This document shows, piece after piece, positions 46,459 to 58,400 of a DNA stretch of 64,000 nt. Positions within the stretch are counted from its first letter, which is position 1, and every line of letters begins with the position of its first letter. The position numbers and the translations under genes are program-made. Origin of the DNA: Carya illinoinensis (lineage: Eukaryota; Streptophyta; Magnoliopsida; Fagales; Juglandaceae); the NCBI RefSeq assembly GCF_018687715.1, contig NC_056754.1, positions 17,097,501 to 17,161,500 of the forward strand, in the 5' to 3' direction. A model generated the notes under the pieces. That model saw nothing but the letters and a program-made list of their open reading frames with translations, did not search any database and was not told the DNA's origin.

Positions 46459-47714
46459 TACATTTCCCCCCTCAAGCTTGTATACCAAGTGATGGTATTG
46501 TAGGGATGGTTGATCCCACCTTCTGAAACGTGTTGTTTTCTGACTCTGAATGTGATTCAATTCATGACCAATTTCTAGTTTCGTGAGATGAAATAGTATT
46601 CTAAATTGCCTCACAGGCTTTTTTTGCTTTTTTCTTTTTTTTTTTTATTTTTATTTTTTATTTTTTTGGCGGGGAACTGGTGATTGTTAGCTTCTTTGGA
46701 TTGTGAATCTTAAATTTTGTTTGGATGAGCGTTTCTTGAGGCCATCGTATGGAAGGTGCTGTCTCATGATGTCTTGGGTTAGAACCAACACAGATTTTAG
46801 GTGCCTCGCCAAGTTGCCATACATATGTGATATCACATTATGACCTCTTTATCTCTCGAGTCTCCTCCATGTGCGCATGTGCAGGCTTTTGGTTAAAGTG
46901 AGTGAACAGGTGATCTTCCAACTGCTCATTTCCTCAGAATTAGACTCACTCTACAATTGCATTGTCTACTGCTTGATCAAAAATTACAGACAACAGCTAA
47001 TTCTTTATCCAAGACAAAATCTGGTCGTCTCATTGCTTTTGATTGGAACCAAGAAATACTTATATCTCTGCCTGTTTAATGCCCCTTTACCTTGTCCAAA
47101 GCCTTTGTATTGCTTTAATTTTAGCTTTCATTTTACAAATGCTTGATGATATTGATATTTGGTTCTTGTACCAAGCCAGCCAAGGGTACGTACGAGTACG
47201 ATATAAGGACATGAGTACCGGCTGCATATACGTATGCAGTACGCACACAAAGCTGTGAATGATATTACGGGACAACAAATCCTTACGTGGGAGCTCATTT
47301 TCTTCAGTCAATTTTGCAGTTCTTGGAATTGATTGGGAATTTGGGATGCCACTTACGCCCACCAACTAAGCCCAAAACCTGTTGTCCTGTCTAGAAACTA
47401 ATCTATCGAACTTGATCTCTACAGAGAAGAGACATTCATCTAATCATTTTACCTGTGAACATAATATTAAATGATAAAAGCATCCATGTTTTTTCTTTTA
47501 AGTAAGAGAAAAACATCCATGTTTTTCACTAGATGATAATTATCAATCTAGACATCCTGTTCCTGTGTCAGATAGTCAGTGTCTGTCCCTGTCGCAAGTG
47601 ATCAACATATCATTGAAATAAATGAAATAGTGGCGATACATACAAGTTTACAACGAGTAGTTGGAAGTTTTAAACAGAACAAAATTTTCTCAGTAAAAAA
47701 GCACCAAATTTGAT
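46459..47714. other. Intergenic between convergent genes; no gene seen
   Basis: It holds the 3' end of the CX3C gene and that of the LEA-like gene, which converge here. A T-rich run lies at 46620-46670. Open frames at 46871-47365 on both strands have no motif. Confidence 0.5.
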
Positions 47715-48324
47715 TTAAAGCTCTGCTTCAGACTCGTCTTTATCAGAGAGGTCCTCCTTCACCTTCCCTGCTGTCTTATGCATCGTTCCTCCCACCACTT
47801 CTGCTGCAGATTTAGCAGTTTCTTCCACTGTATTCTTGCTCGTTTTAAAACTCTTCTGGGCCGCGTCTTTCATCTTTCCACTGGCACTGTTAATGCCACC
47901 GACACGATCCTCATCAGAATTTGCTTCATCCGCGGCTCTGAAACTGACCAAAAATTTGTACACCAAGAAAGAAAAGAATTTAAAACCACGAGTTTGTTCC
48001 TTTCTTTTTTCCCATTTTCTGGATGATAAAAATAAACAATCGAGTGCACACGAACCAATAATAAACTCACTCTAAATTTGGAGGGAAAATATGAAACTCC
48101 AGTTCTTTGATGATAGCTTTGACTTTGCTCCAAGAACGTTGATGGGACTGTTTCAATATAGAAATTGTATCTGTCACCATCTTTGCGAAAGAGCTGGGAC
48201 GTTTCTCTTCCTGGTTTTGGGCATAGTCATGATGTTGTTCTCCTCCGATTGTTGGGAGGATTTGCTGAGAAACAATGATAAACCAGAAAAGAAACAGTAT
48301 ACTGATTCTGGCAGATCTATCCAT
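47715..48324 (-). CDS. Secreted LEA-like small protein (2 exons)
   Basis: Minus-strand exons are 48324-48071 and 47937-47715, joined in phase 2 (donor GA|GTGAGT), giving 158 residues. Residues 1-28 (MDRSARISILFLFWFIIVSQ...) look like a signal peptide. The middle (residues 40-85) is basic and aromatic. The second exon is hydrophilic, with alternating K, A, E and T (SASGKMKDAAQKSFKTSKNT, ETAKSAAEVVGGTMHKTAGKVKED). This resembles the 11-residue amphipathic repeats of LEA group 3/4 proteins, which protect during desiccation. The LEA assignment is by composition and repeat feel only. Confidence 0.75.
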
Positions 48325-49928
48325 GCTGCTAAGTTTGGAGGATCAAAAGAAGAAACCACATCTTTGTAGCTAAGGTTGTTTGCATGATAAGGTGGTTGAA
48401 TTGCAGTGATAACACGTTCCACTTACATGCAAAGGTGACGTGGGGTTAGGATCTTACGTGTAGGCATTCCGGTTTGAACTTTTCAAAAGTGTCTAAAAAC
48501 TGATCAAAGAATTAATGCAGTACGTAGTACTGCAGATGTTCCAATCACAGAACGCGCATCTTTTTTGCTGAATATGAAACTTTCGGTGTCTCCTAGGTTG
48601 ATCGAGCGCTGATCTCTCTTTATCCATTGAGAATTGATATAACATCTAAAGATATTGGAAATAAATTTGAATTTGGTTCAAGTACTGCATGTTTATAAAT
48701 AAATATTGAAAACAAAAACTTTTTATAATAAAGTCTGAAAATGCAGTTAATATTAATATGAACCGCTTAACTAACAAGAAAATTAATTAAATACATTCTT
48801 CTGTTTGGACGATTAGAATTCTTATTCTATTAATTAATTTATCAAAGAAGCTATGACTATATTTATATATAGGCAACTTAATTTTCCCATTATTAAACTA
48901 TTTTCTGTGAGGAATGATACCCTCACGTGGTGTTTTTTATGGGATTATATACTATGCAACAGACAAATTTTTTTACTTTATGTTCATGCAATGAACGCAA
49001 TGGACAATATTTCATTTTCTATTTTCTATAAGCAAAATGAAAAATAAAAAAATAAAAAAAATGATATGTATAGTTCTAAATTGTATAAATCTTGCCCATT
49101 TTCTTTTAAAAAGTATATAAATCTAGAACTCAGATCAAAAATAAAATTTTTAACGATGATCCTATCTTTTTTAAAAGAAATACAAAGCTTGTACATACTA
49201 TATCTAGAAAATAAAATAGTCTAAGGTCTCGTTTAGTTTAACAGATAGTTTAACTTAACCCATTTCATTTTATTATATCATATCTTAACATTTATATATT
49301 ATGTAAATACAAATATTTTTTAATTTTAAATTTAAAATTTTTCATCTAATTATTATAAATTTTGTAAATAAAATATAAAAAATATTCAATTTTTTCAAAT
49401 TTTAAAATAAAAAATAATATTATAATAATATTTTAATTTTATAATATTTTTATTTTTTTTAAATTTCATAAAATAACTTAGCTCAAAATGTCTTATTACT
49501 AATTATAAATTATTTAATTTTTCTCATATCTCATATTATCACCTGTATAATCAAGAAATCCAGAACACATATCCGTAGACCCGTGCCTTGGACCTGGACC
49601 TAAGAAGACCTATTTATGGACTGGATGTACCCGGTTTTCAGAGGCCCAGAACAGTGCAGAGGTGGTGTTTTGCCGCCCGTTTACTTCCTCTGTATCCGTA
49701 TCTGAGAGCATTATATCCTCTCTTATCTGGGATAGGGATAAGAATTTTAAGATTGAAACGAAAGTGTTAAATATTATTTTTAATATTATTATTATTTTAA
49801 AATTTAAAAAAATTATATTAAAATTTAAAAAAGTTAAATTATTTTATATATTTTATATAAAAATTTAGAAAAATTATAATGATTAGAGAAAAATTTTAAA
49901 ATTAAACGTGTTTACCAAACCTGCCTTA
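48325..49928. other. LEA-like gene promoter and AT-rich repeats
   Basis: The first few hundred bases should contain the promoter of the minus-strand gene. From 49225 the sequence has MITE-like character (GGTCTCGTTTAGTTT at 49226, ACCAAACCTGCC at 49916), possibly one element interrupted by unrelated DNA at 49550-49750. The boundaries are not secure. No coding frame is seen. Confidence 0.4.
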
Positions 49929-50540
49929 GAGCATCCACATCCCATTCCTTATCCTCATTCCTATAATTTAACTCAAAATCACATTTTCTCAAATTTTTCT
50001 CTAAATTTTATTCATCTTTCAAAAACTTCCTACATCTCATTCCTCATCCCTATTTATATTCTATTAAATAATATTTTTTTTATTCTTTTTTATTACTTTT
50101 TTCTTTCACTTCTATTTATAAATTTAACTACTCAATATTTTTTCTTATTTTTTGAACTATTACTTTAGTGAATATTTTAAACAAAAATTTAAATTATTTT
50201 TTTGTGGATATGAGAATATTTTTAAAATTTTTTTTTTTATATTTTCGTAATTAATTAAATTATTTTTAAAACTATTATTTAAAACTATAATAAATATGAA
50301 TATGAGAGAAAATGTAGATGATTGAAAAATTATTTATTTGATATATTAGAATAAAATATTAATAAAAATAATTTAGAAAATGAATAGTAAATTTTCAAAT
50401 ATAGAAACTTACTGTTTAGTCCTAAATTTTTTTTCTAAAATAAAAATTTGAATATAAGAGATATTTTGATTAAAACCTCCAAAATAAATCTTAAATTATA
50501 GAAAATATGTTCCTTTGAAAACCGGACGGGGATGCTCTTA
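49926..50540. mobile_element. MITE with GAGCATCC ends and TTA duplication
   Basis: The 609-base element (49929-50537) starts GAGCATCCACATCCC and ends, inverted, GAGCATCCCCGTCC. It is flanked by TTA on both sides. The interior is AT-rich without coding capacity. TTA targets suggest PIF/Harbinger. It is a different family from the GTTTGG-type MITEs elsewhere in the window. Confidence 0.8.
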
Positions 50541-50820
50541 CCCCACGATTTAAACATGTTTCAGTTATCTGAGAAGTAAACCCTTTGAGATTCTTTCAAA
50601 GCAACCAAATTCCAGAAGAAAATCATGGTATCTGTTCTTCTTCTTCTTTTTTCTTTTCCAGGAAAACAAATAGAGCTAGAAAGGAAAGTATAGTTTTTTC
50701 TATTTCATAATATTCGTGTGGTTTTACTTAAAGCAATTCTTGTTGTAGCTTATGGTTACAAATCGCTTGTTGAATGTTACTTTCCCATCTATGGGATAAA
50801 TTTTCACTCTGTTCCTCAAG

Positions 50821-53355
50821 ATGTCTGGGGAAGAGGAAGAAAACGTTGCAGAGCTGAAAATTGGGGCGATCTCTCTCTCTCTCCCCTCTGTGTAGAGATT
50901 TCAAAGGCCAAGTGTTTAATGAATTGTGAAGTTACTTTGATTTTCGTACACAAATTTGAGTAGCTTCAACAAACGTCTGAAGACCCTGTAAATCATGCTT
51001 CTCAGCGAGTCTTTTACCACTTCCACAATGTATTTTGGGGCATAGGTCGGGTCCATGTAGATTCATTTGCGTAGTCGATTTATCTGTTCTTTCGAATATT
51101 GTGTTTTTATTTATTTGCATATTCTCAAATTGTTGTTCGAGGCCATTCCAATGGGTTCTTGCTTCAGAAAATTTCCCTGCGAGGACTCAATTTCTCCCGG
51201 CCAAGAGGTGACTATGGGGCAGTCTCAAGGTTTTACATGTTTCTCCTCATGTTTTAATTCAGAGAACTGCCCTAAATTCAATTTGTCCACTTGTCTTTTA
51301 TTTTTTACCATTAGCCAGATATTAATTTGAAAATCAAGTTTTTGCTTCGATTTTTTCCCACATTTCCTAGTGTATTTATTAGGAAATTTGGAAGGCCTGC
51401 CACCATGTGTCTTGGTGTATGGAGTCAGGTCTATGGCTGACCTCTGACATAGTCTTCCTATGGTTGTTTGCTATTACCCTTGCGTACATCCATACATACA
51501 TACACACACATATATACATACATACATATATATATACACACCAATTAACTGACTTCAGGTTGTTCAATTTTGATAATGTCTCTTGTTGAATCACCTAATA
51601 AATGTTGGTGAAATATGTGGGAAAAAAGTAAGTACGTACGTACATACATACATACATACATAAGTGTGTGTGTGTGAATATCTTTTTACCTATAAAAAAA
51701 TATTTTTTGTGTTTGTGAATTACCGTGAAAATGCGATATGTTTTTGAGATATTACCCTTCTTTATCTCTTTGGAACTGTTGTTTATCTAGCTCTGATCTT
51801 TGCTTGATGTTATTTGTAGATGTGTTAGCATTTAGATATTTATTTAGCTTTATCTCAATATATTGACTGATTTTTTTGAGTGGTGTGAAATGTATAATTC
51901 CCTATGACTTATCTTATGTGTCCAGCATTCGACCACTTTAAGGACTTCATGACCATTATATTGTGAATGCTAAGGCTTTTTCCTATGTAGATGTTCTTTA
52001 GCTTTATCTCCATATATCCACTATGATTGTTTTAATTATCAAAGTATCAACAGGGCATCAAAATTAGATGTTCAAGTAATAGACATGCTTCATCTATCCT
52101 ATGATGTATTTGATTCTGCAATGGTAGGCTTGCTCTGGTTGGGTTGGATTATAATGGAGTTTCAAAGTTGAATATCTCTTTTATTTTGCTATTACACCTT
52201 ATTCTACTAATATTGTTTCAGAATTGGATATCACATGCCTCTATAAAGTGCTAAATTAGAGCATCATGGGCAGATATTGCAGTGTGTATTGGTTACTTGG
52301 TAACACATGAAACTTGTTCTTCAATTTCTGCTCTACCATGCATCGTGAATGTGAATCTTCACTGACATTCAGAATCCTCAGTAGATATCAATTGGCCGAG
52401 TTCAAGGTAATGTACTTCATTACATGGTAAACTCTGTCCAGATAGTTTGTAAATTCAAAAACAACCATAAATGTTGTTATTTCCTTTGTTGCAGCTTTGT
52501 TTTCTTGGCCAACCTTTGCCCCGAAACAGTGGAGAAAGCTATTGCAATGGTGCCATCTATTAAGGTATTATCTTATTCATTGGCTTATCCCTCTCTCCAT
52601 ACAGACCTTTTTCTAAAAGCTCAAAAACTCCAAAGCAGTAACATTTATGAAGAAAGCCCCAATACATCAAAAAATACATCCACATGCCCACATTTTCTGC
52701 TGGATAACTTTCTGCAGTGTTGTCAAACATCATTGCTCCATAAAAAAAAAATAAAAAATAAAAAAATAAAAAATAAAAACATCTTTAAAGAGTTACAAAG
52801 GACATATTTTTCCACTTAAGAAAAGAAAACATAAAGATCATTATCAACGTGACCAAATTTGTCACCAAACCAATCGACAAAGCACATATCAATTCATTGG
52901 ATCTAAACCAATGCAAGATCACTCGTGATATTTGGTCCTCATAAATAAATTTGACAAATTATGTTTACCAAAATTAAATCTGATGGTAGAATGAAACAAT
53001 TCCCCATTGAACTTAGCAATAGATCTCGTTAACTCAAGCAGATCTCATGATTGAACTTGTTCGTACAATTGTAAACTCCAGCAAGAAGTCTGTTCTGCAC
53101 TCCTCTATGCTCTCATATCCAGAGGGAGAGGGAGAGGGAGGGAGGAAGTAAAAACTCATCAAAATTCTCATGTTTTGCTCGTTCTTTCGAAACAAACTGT
53201 AGAAGCTTTGTTCAATTGAGCTCTCATGCTTGACTACACTAGGGTGAACACCTTTAATAGAGGGTCTTGCATGTCATTGGCTGTTTCCAGCCCTAAATGC
53301 CTTGGAGAAATCCTGTCTTGAAGAGCAATCCTGAATGTTTATGTAGGTATGTGTG

Positions 53356-53387
<32 letters not shown>

Positions 53388-53493
53388 GATATACGGAGCC
53401 TCTAGTTTATGCTGAACACAGGACGGACTCATGACGAGGAGGCGATTGAGAAAATGTTGAATGATCTTATCAGTCAAGAAGAAATTTGAATAG
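50821..53493 (+). pseudogene. Intron-containing pseudogene of RNA polymerase II subunit 4 (NRPB4)
   Basis: Separate exon remnants follow the NRPB4 protein in order: MSGEEEENVAELKIG (50821-50866), KAKCLMNCEVTLIFVHKFE and LQQTSEDPVNHASQ (50897-51006), ILSRYQLAEFK (52371-52406), LANLCPETVEKAIAMVPSIK (52495-52564) and DEEAIEKMLNDL with a KKKFE end (about 53420-53493). Splice sites remain around some exons, so it is not a processed copy. Damage is clear: a TC-rich insertion that shifts frame near 50868-50896, a TAG at 50961 where a glutamine is expected, an extra T near 52500, and a shift before the last residues. The part coding for the middle of the protein is not recognisable. It is a duplicated, decayed gene. 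Confidence 0.85.
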
Positions 53494-53651
53494 AGGCTGA
53501 CATTGTTCCAATCTGCTTGCATGATCATTGATCTTTAAACCCATAAAGCAAAAATCCTGTATATAGTTTATTAGCTATTTTGTATGAATGCAAATTGAAA
53601 CGAGTTCTAATGAAGCCATTGTTCCATTTATTTGTAAACACTAACCTAGGC

Positions 53652-53690
<39 letters not shown>

Positions 53691-55408
53691 CAAGAAATCG
53701 TTAAATCACATCGAGTTCTCCAAATAGGATGGATGGCGAGCACTAGCTCTCCGTGCGACTTCATAAAAGGTCATCGAAGATAAGATTTATTAACAGGTAT
53801 AAGATTTAAATCAAATGACACTTTTCATTCTAAATTTTGTCATCTTTAATCATTTTTATTGATGTGATATATTTTAAGTGATTTTATATGTAGACGTTGC
53901 TAACTTGCTATGTCCACAGGATACCGATTAACCAAATTTTTTCAAAAAAAATTTTTAAAATTATTTAGACATTTTTTTTTTAAAAAAAATAAAATCACAT
54001 ATTCATTTCTAAATACTTTCTTAACCATTAAATTTAAAAAATTAAAAAAAAAATCGGTGGAAATCCTACATGGAACTAGTGTTTTCCATTATTTAAATTA
54101 CAATCATTAAAATGCACAACATGAAACTTAAATATGATCATTTTTATCATTGATGGTTACAACCCATTCTAGCTTGATGTTTCAATTTATGCATGTTTTA
54201 TTTTTTATTGATTCCGGATGTTCGAGGGAAAGTGCGTAGACATAGAAAACAAATTGAAAACGACTCCAAAATATGAATACAAATCAAAATGTGTCGTCGT
54301 CTGTAGAGTCTAGACACGTGGTTTGTTTGTAGAGTCTAGACACGTGGTTTGTGCAGAACCTTGCATTAGAGTCCCGTGGCACTCAATGATAGGACAGGGA
54401 GTCATGCTGAATGGAATCTACACCACAAACCTAGTATTGCATATGGGCGTTATCTTCTCCTCACTTCCGTTAAATTTTTCTGGCCATGAAATATCGAGGA
54501 GAAATAATTGCCTTCCAATTCTTAAAGGTCTAAAGCAAATACAATACTCATATAAAACTACCATTCTTTGCTTCTTCTTTTTTTTTTTTTTTTCTTTTTT
54601 CTATTTCTTAACAATATTAATTCTATATTTTTTTCTAAGCAAGTTAATATTAATTCTATCTTATATTTATCATCCTCTGTCATATTTATTAATATAATAC
54701 ATTATAAATAATTAAATAACAAAATAAAATTAAGTCGGATAATGACAAGTGTTGCACGTCCTCCATCCACATGCTCTTATTTTTCTTGCCAAGTAAAATA
54801 ATACGATCCTATTTTTATTTTAAGGGAAGGGGGTTATTGACCATTCCTTAAATTTGAGGGATTAATTTGTGGTTTGGATTTATAGATAAGATGAGATGAG
54901 ATGATTTTAGATAAAAGATAAAAATTAAATAAAATATTATTATTATTATTTTGAAATTTTAAAAAATTAAATTATTTATTATATTTTATATAAAAATTTT
55001 AAAAAATTATAATAATAAAATAAAATAAGATGAGTTGAGATATTTTAAAATCTTAGAAAGGAAATAAAAAGAGCTATACATATATGCTAAGTTTGGCTGT
55101 TCTATACTTCCATAGCCCTCATGATCGATTGGCTGGAGTATAGATTCTGCACTATTTGTACGCATTCATTCCTTGAAAATGCCATATTCCACCAAAATCA
55201 CCCGTTAGAAGTCATCATCATTTACATGGGCTGCTGAGAGCTTCTGTGTCCTTCCGTTGGGGATTGGGAAGAGAAAACTGTCCCTGCTTTTGCCCTCACT
55301 TTCCTCCCTTCTCCCACTGCCTCTACCCTAACACCCATCAAGACCTCGAATTTCCCGTTCCAAACTCTCTAAACTTCCCCACCCGCCCTCCTCCCCCGAC
55401 AAAAAAAA
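53494..55408. other. Upstream region of ABCF5-like gene, AT-rich
   Basis: It contains (AT)n runs (53657-53688), an AT-rich block near 53930-54110, a GAGATGAGATGA-type MITE remnant at about 54880-55060 and a twin G-box repeat, listed separately. The frame at 54323-54697 is not a gene: it runs into T-rich low-complexity sequence. The leader of the ABCF gene begins somewhere after 55200, where C-rich sequence starts. Confidence 0.5.
54302..54352 (+). promoter_or_regulatory. Tandem pair of ACACGTGG G-box/ABRE units
   Basis: A 25-base unit (TGTAGAGTCTAGACACGTGG plus TTTGT) occurs twice with a period of 26. Each unit carries a full ACACGTGG core and a GTCTAGAC palindrome. It lies 1.06 kb before the ABCF5-like start codon. 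Paired ABREs are a known arrangement for abscisic-acid response; activity here is only a possibility. Confidence 0.5.
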
Positions 55409-58400
55409 ATGGACTTGACTACCAATCTCCATCGTCTCCACCTTAACTCCACCTTCCTTACAGGCTCACCGCTTCTCAATTCCTGCAAACCCATTCTCCA
55501 ACGACGTCCCCATAGCTCTAATTCTATCAAGATCACTAATTTTTGCAACCCCAGAATTACCTCCCGGCTATCGGCTGTCGCCGTCGAAGCATCGGTCGCC
55601 GAAACCGCTGCCGAAAACGACATCGAGTCCTTGTTCTCGAGCACTTCCGTCGACCAAAAGAGAGCTAAGAAACAATCAAACACGGGTGCTTCGGGTATTT
55701 CTTCCGGTGTTAAGCTAGAAAACGTGAGCAAGACCTATAAGGGCGTCACGGTGTTGAAGGACGTGACCTGGGAAGTGAAAAAAGGCGAAAAAGTAGGACT
55801 GGTTGGCGTAAATGGAGCGGGGAAAACGACCCAGATGAGAATTGTTGCTGGGCTAGAGGAAGCGGATTCTGGGAGTGTGATAAAAGCGAAAGAGAATATG
55901 AAGATCGCGTTTTTGAGCCAAGAGTTTGAGGTGTCGATGAGCAGGACGGTGAGGGAGGAGTTTCTGAGTGCGTTCAAGGAAGAGATGGAGATAGCTGAGA
56001 AGTTGGAGAAGGTGCAGAAAGCGTTGGAGGGTGCGGTGGAGGACTTAGACCTTATGGGGAGGCTGTTGGATGAGTTTGATTTGCTCCAGAGAAGGGCACA
56101 AGCAGTGAACTTGGATGTGGTGGATGCTAAGGTTAGTAAGCTGATGCCCGAGCTCGGGTTCGCGCCGGAGGATTCGGATAGGTTGGTGGCCTCCTTTAGT
56201 AGCGGCTGGCAGATGAGGATGTCGCTTGGGAAGATTCTGCTTCAGGTATATATGTGTTGTGGATGATACTGTTGGTGTAGGAGGTAGGACTTTAGATTTG
56301 AATTATGCGTAATGGGAGGATAAGTTTGTGGCTGTATGAATTGCTGCTCGCATTAAAAAAAAAAAAAAAAATAGCTGTAGTTTTTTGCCAACAAAAGGGT
56401 TTGGGAAAGAATTGTTGGGTTAGTAACTCGAAAACAGGTTGATACATGGGCAACCGGAAATTATCATTTGTGAACTATTTTGAATAAATGTCAATCGTCA
56501 GCCTATTATTTGTTTGTACTAACGTTATTATTACTTTGTATATATTTGCTTGTTCTTGGTAATATGTATGGCATATTCATTCTTTATCAGATTGGATACG
56601 GTCAATTCTTTTGCATATTTGACGTGCATAAGAATGTATTGTTGTTGCTGTCTATTTTAAAATTTAATTATTAAAAAAGAAGAAGAAGAAGAATGTATTG
56701 TTGTTACTACACAAGTGTAGTCTTATGTCTTCACCTGCAGGAACCAGATTTATTGCTATTGGATGAGCCCACAAATCACCTCGATCTTGACACAATTGAG
56801 TGGCTTGAAGGCTATCTTAACAAGCAAGATGTGCCAATGGTTATCATATCTCATGACAGAGCCTTTCTGGATCAGCTGTGCACAAAAATTGTGGAGACTG
56901 ATATGGGTGTCTCCAGGACATTTGAAGGCAATTATTCTCAGTATGTCATTTCAAAGGCAGCATGGGTCGAAGCACAGTATGCTGCGTGGGAGAAGCAGCA
57001 GAAAGAAATTGAGCAGACGAAAGACTTAATAAGCCGATTAGGTGCTGGGGCAAATTCTGGCCGTGCTTCTTCTGCTGAAAAGGTGCATTAAGAACTAACG
57101 AACTAATTGGTAGATGCTAGATAGGTATGCAGTACCAGTACTTAAACATGCCATTTCTGAAAACAACAGGAAATATTATTGTCTTGGTAAGTAGTTATGG
57201 AACTAGTTGGTACATATATAGAGACAAAGCAAGTTCTTTAACTAGTTAGTTGGTGTCTTTTTTTCCTCTTTCCTTTTTTTTTTTTGTTCCCTGAAATGTG
57301 ATGCAATGGAGCTGCTTTTTCGTGAGTCTTTTCACTTATCACTAAATTATTGCTAGTAAGAATGAAAATAAATGCTGCCTAAGATTGTCCTGATTCAGTA
57401 ATATTTACCCTTTGGTGATTGTTGCACAAGAACTTTGAAGTCATTGGGAATTGTGCTTTTCCCCCAAGAAGATTCATCCAGCTTCAATTACCTGCCTTCA
57501 TTTTCTCTCTTATAGAAAAAATAAATGATTTTCTGGCTATTTGAATTCCTTACCTCAGTCTCTTATTGCTCTTGGATAACAACAGAAGCTGGAGAGGCTT
57601 CAAGAAGAGGACCTAATAGAGAAGCCTTTCCAACGGAAACAAATGAAGATCAGGTTCCCTGAGCGTGGTGCAAGCGGACGATCTGTGGTAACAGTCAAAA
57701 ATTTGGAATTTGGCTTTGGGGATAAGGTGACTTGATTTGCTTTTCCAAACAAGAAAGTTGCTCCAGAAAATCCAATTTTCTATGTCAGATTATCATCTGT
57801 TCATAATATTTTTGAAATTGACATTCTTGTGTGCCAGTTGCTCTTCAAGAAGGCAAACCTTGCAATTGAAAGGGGGGAGAAAATTGCCATTATTGGCCCA
57901 AATGGATGTGGGAAGAGTACTTTGCTGAAACTGATAATGGGTCTAGAGAAGCCAAGAGGAGGTGAAGTCGCACTTGGAGAGCACAACGTCCTGCCAAACT
58001 ATTTTGAACAAAATCAGGCATGTTATTTATAAGTTAAAAAGGTTTAGGGCTTGTTTGGACACTTAGAATATCTCATAATTCTATGAATAGTAGTGAAATG
58101 GTTCGAGTTAAAATGTTTTATTGAGTTTTTGGAAATGAAAGAAAAAATTGAATAAAAATATTATAAAGTTAAAATTTGGTTTGAATATTATTTTTTAATA
58201 TTATTTTTGTTTTGAAATTTGAAAAAGTTGGTATTGTTTTTTGTGTTTTGTTTGGAAGTTTGGGAAAGTTGTATTGGGTTTTATGTTTGGATAATAATCA
58301 GATGAAAAGGTTGAAATCTAAAATTAAAAAGCGTTTTATGTTTGAGTGATGTTTAGAAAGGAAATTATAAGAAGTTTTGAGAATATCTGAGAATATCTCA

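Noticed and set aside
54323..54697. 124-residue frame upstream of ABCF5
   Set aside because: It begins inside the tandem G-box repeat and ends in T-run-encoded phenylalanines; there is no sign of a protein family.
55369..55731. 120-residue minus-strand frame at the start of ABCF5
   Set aside because: It lies antisense to exon 1 of a clearly coding gene and is explained by that exon's codon composition.
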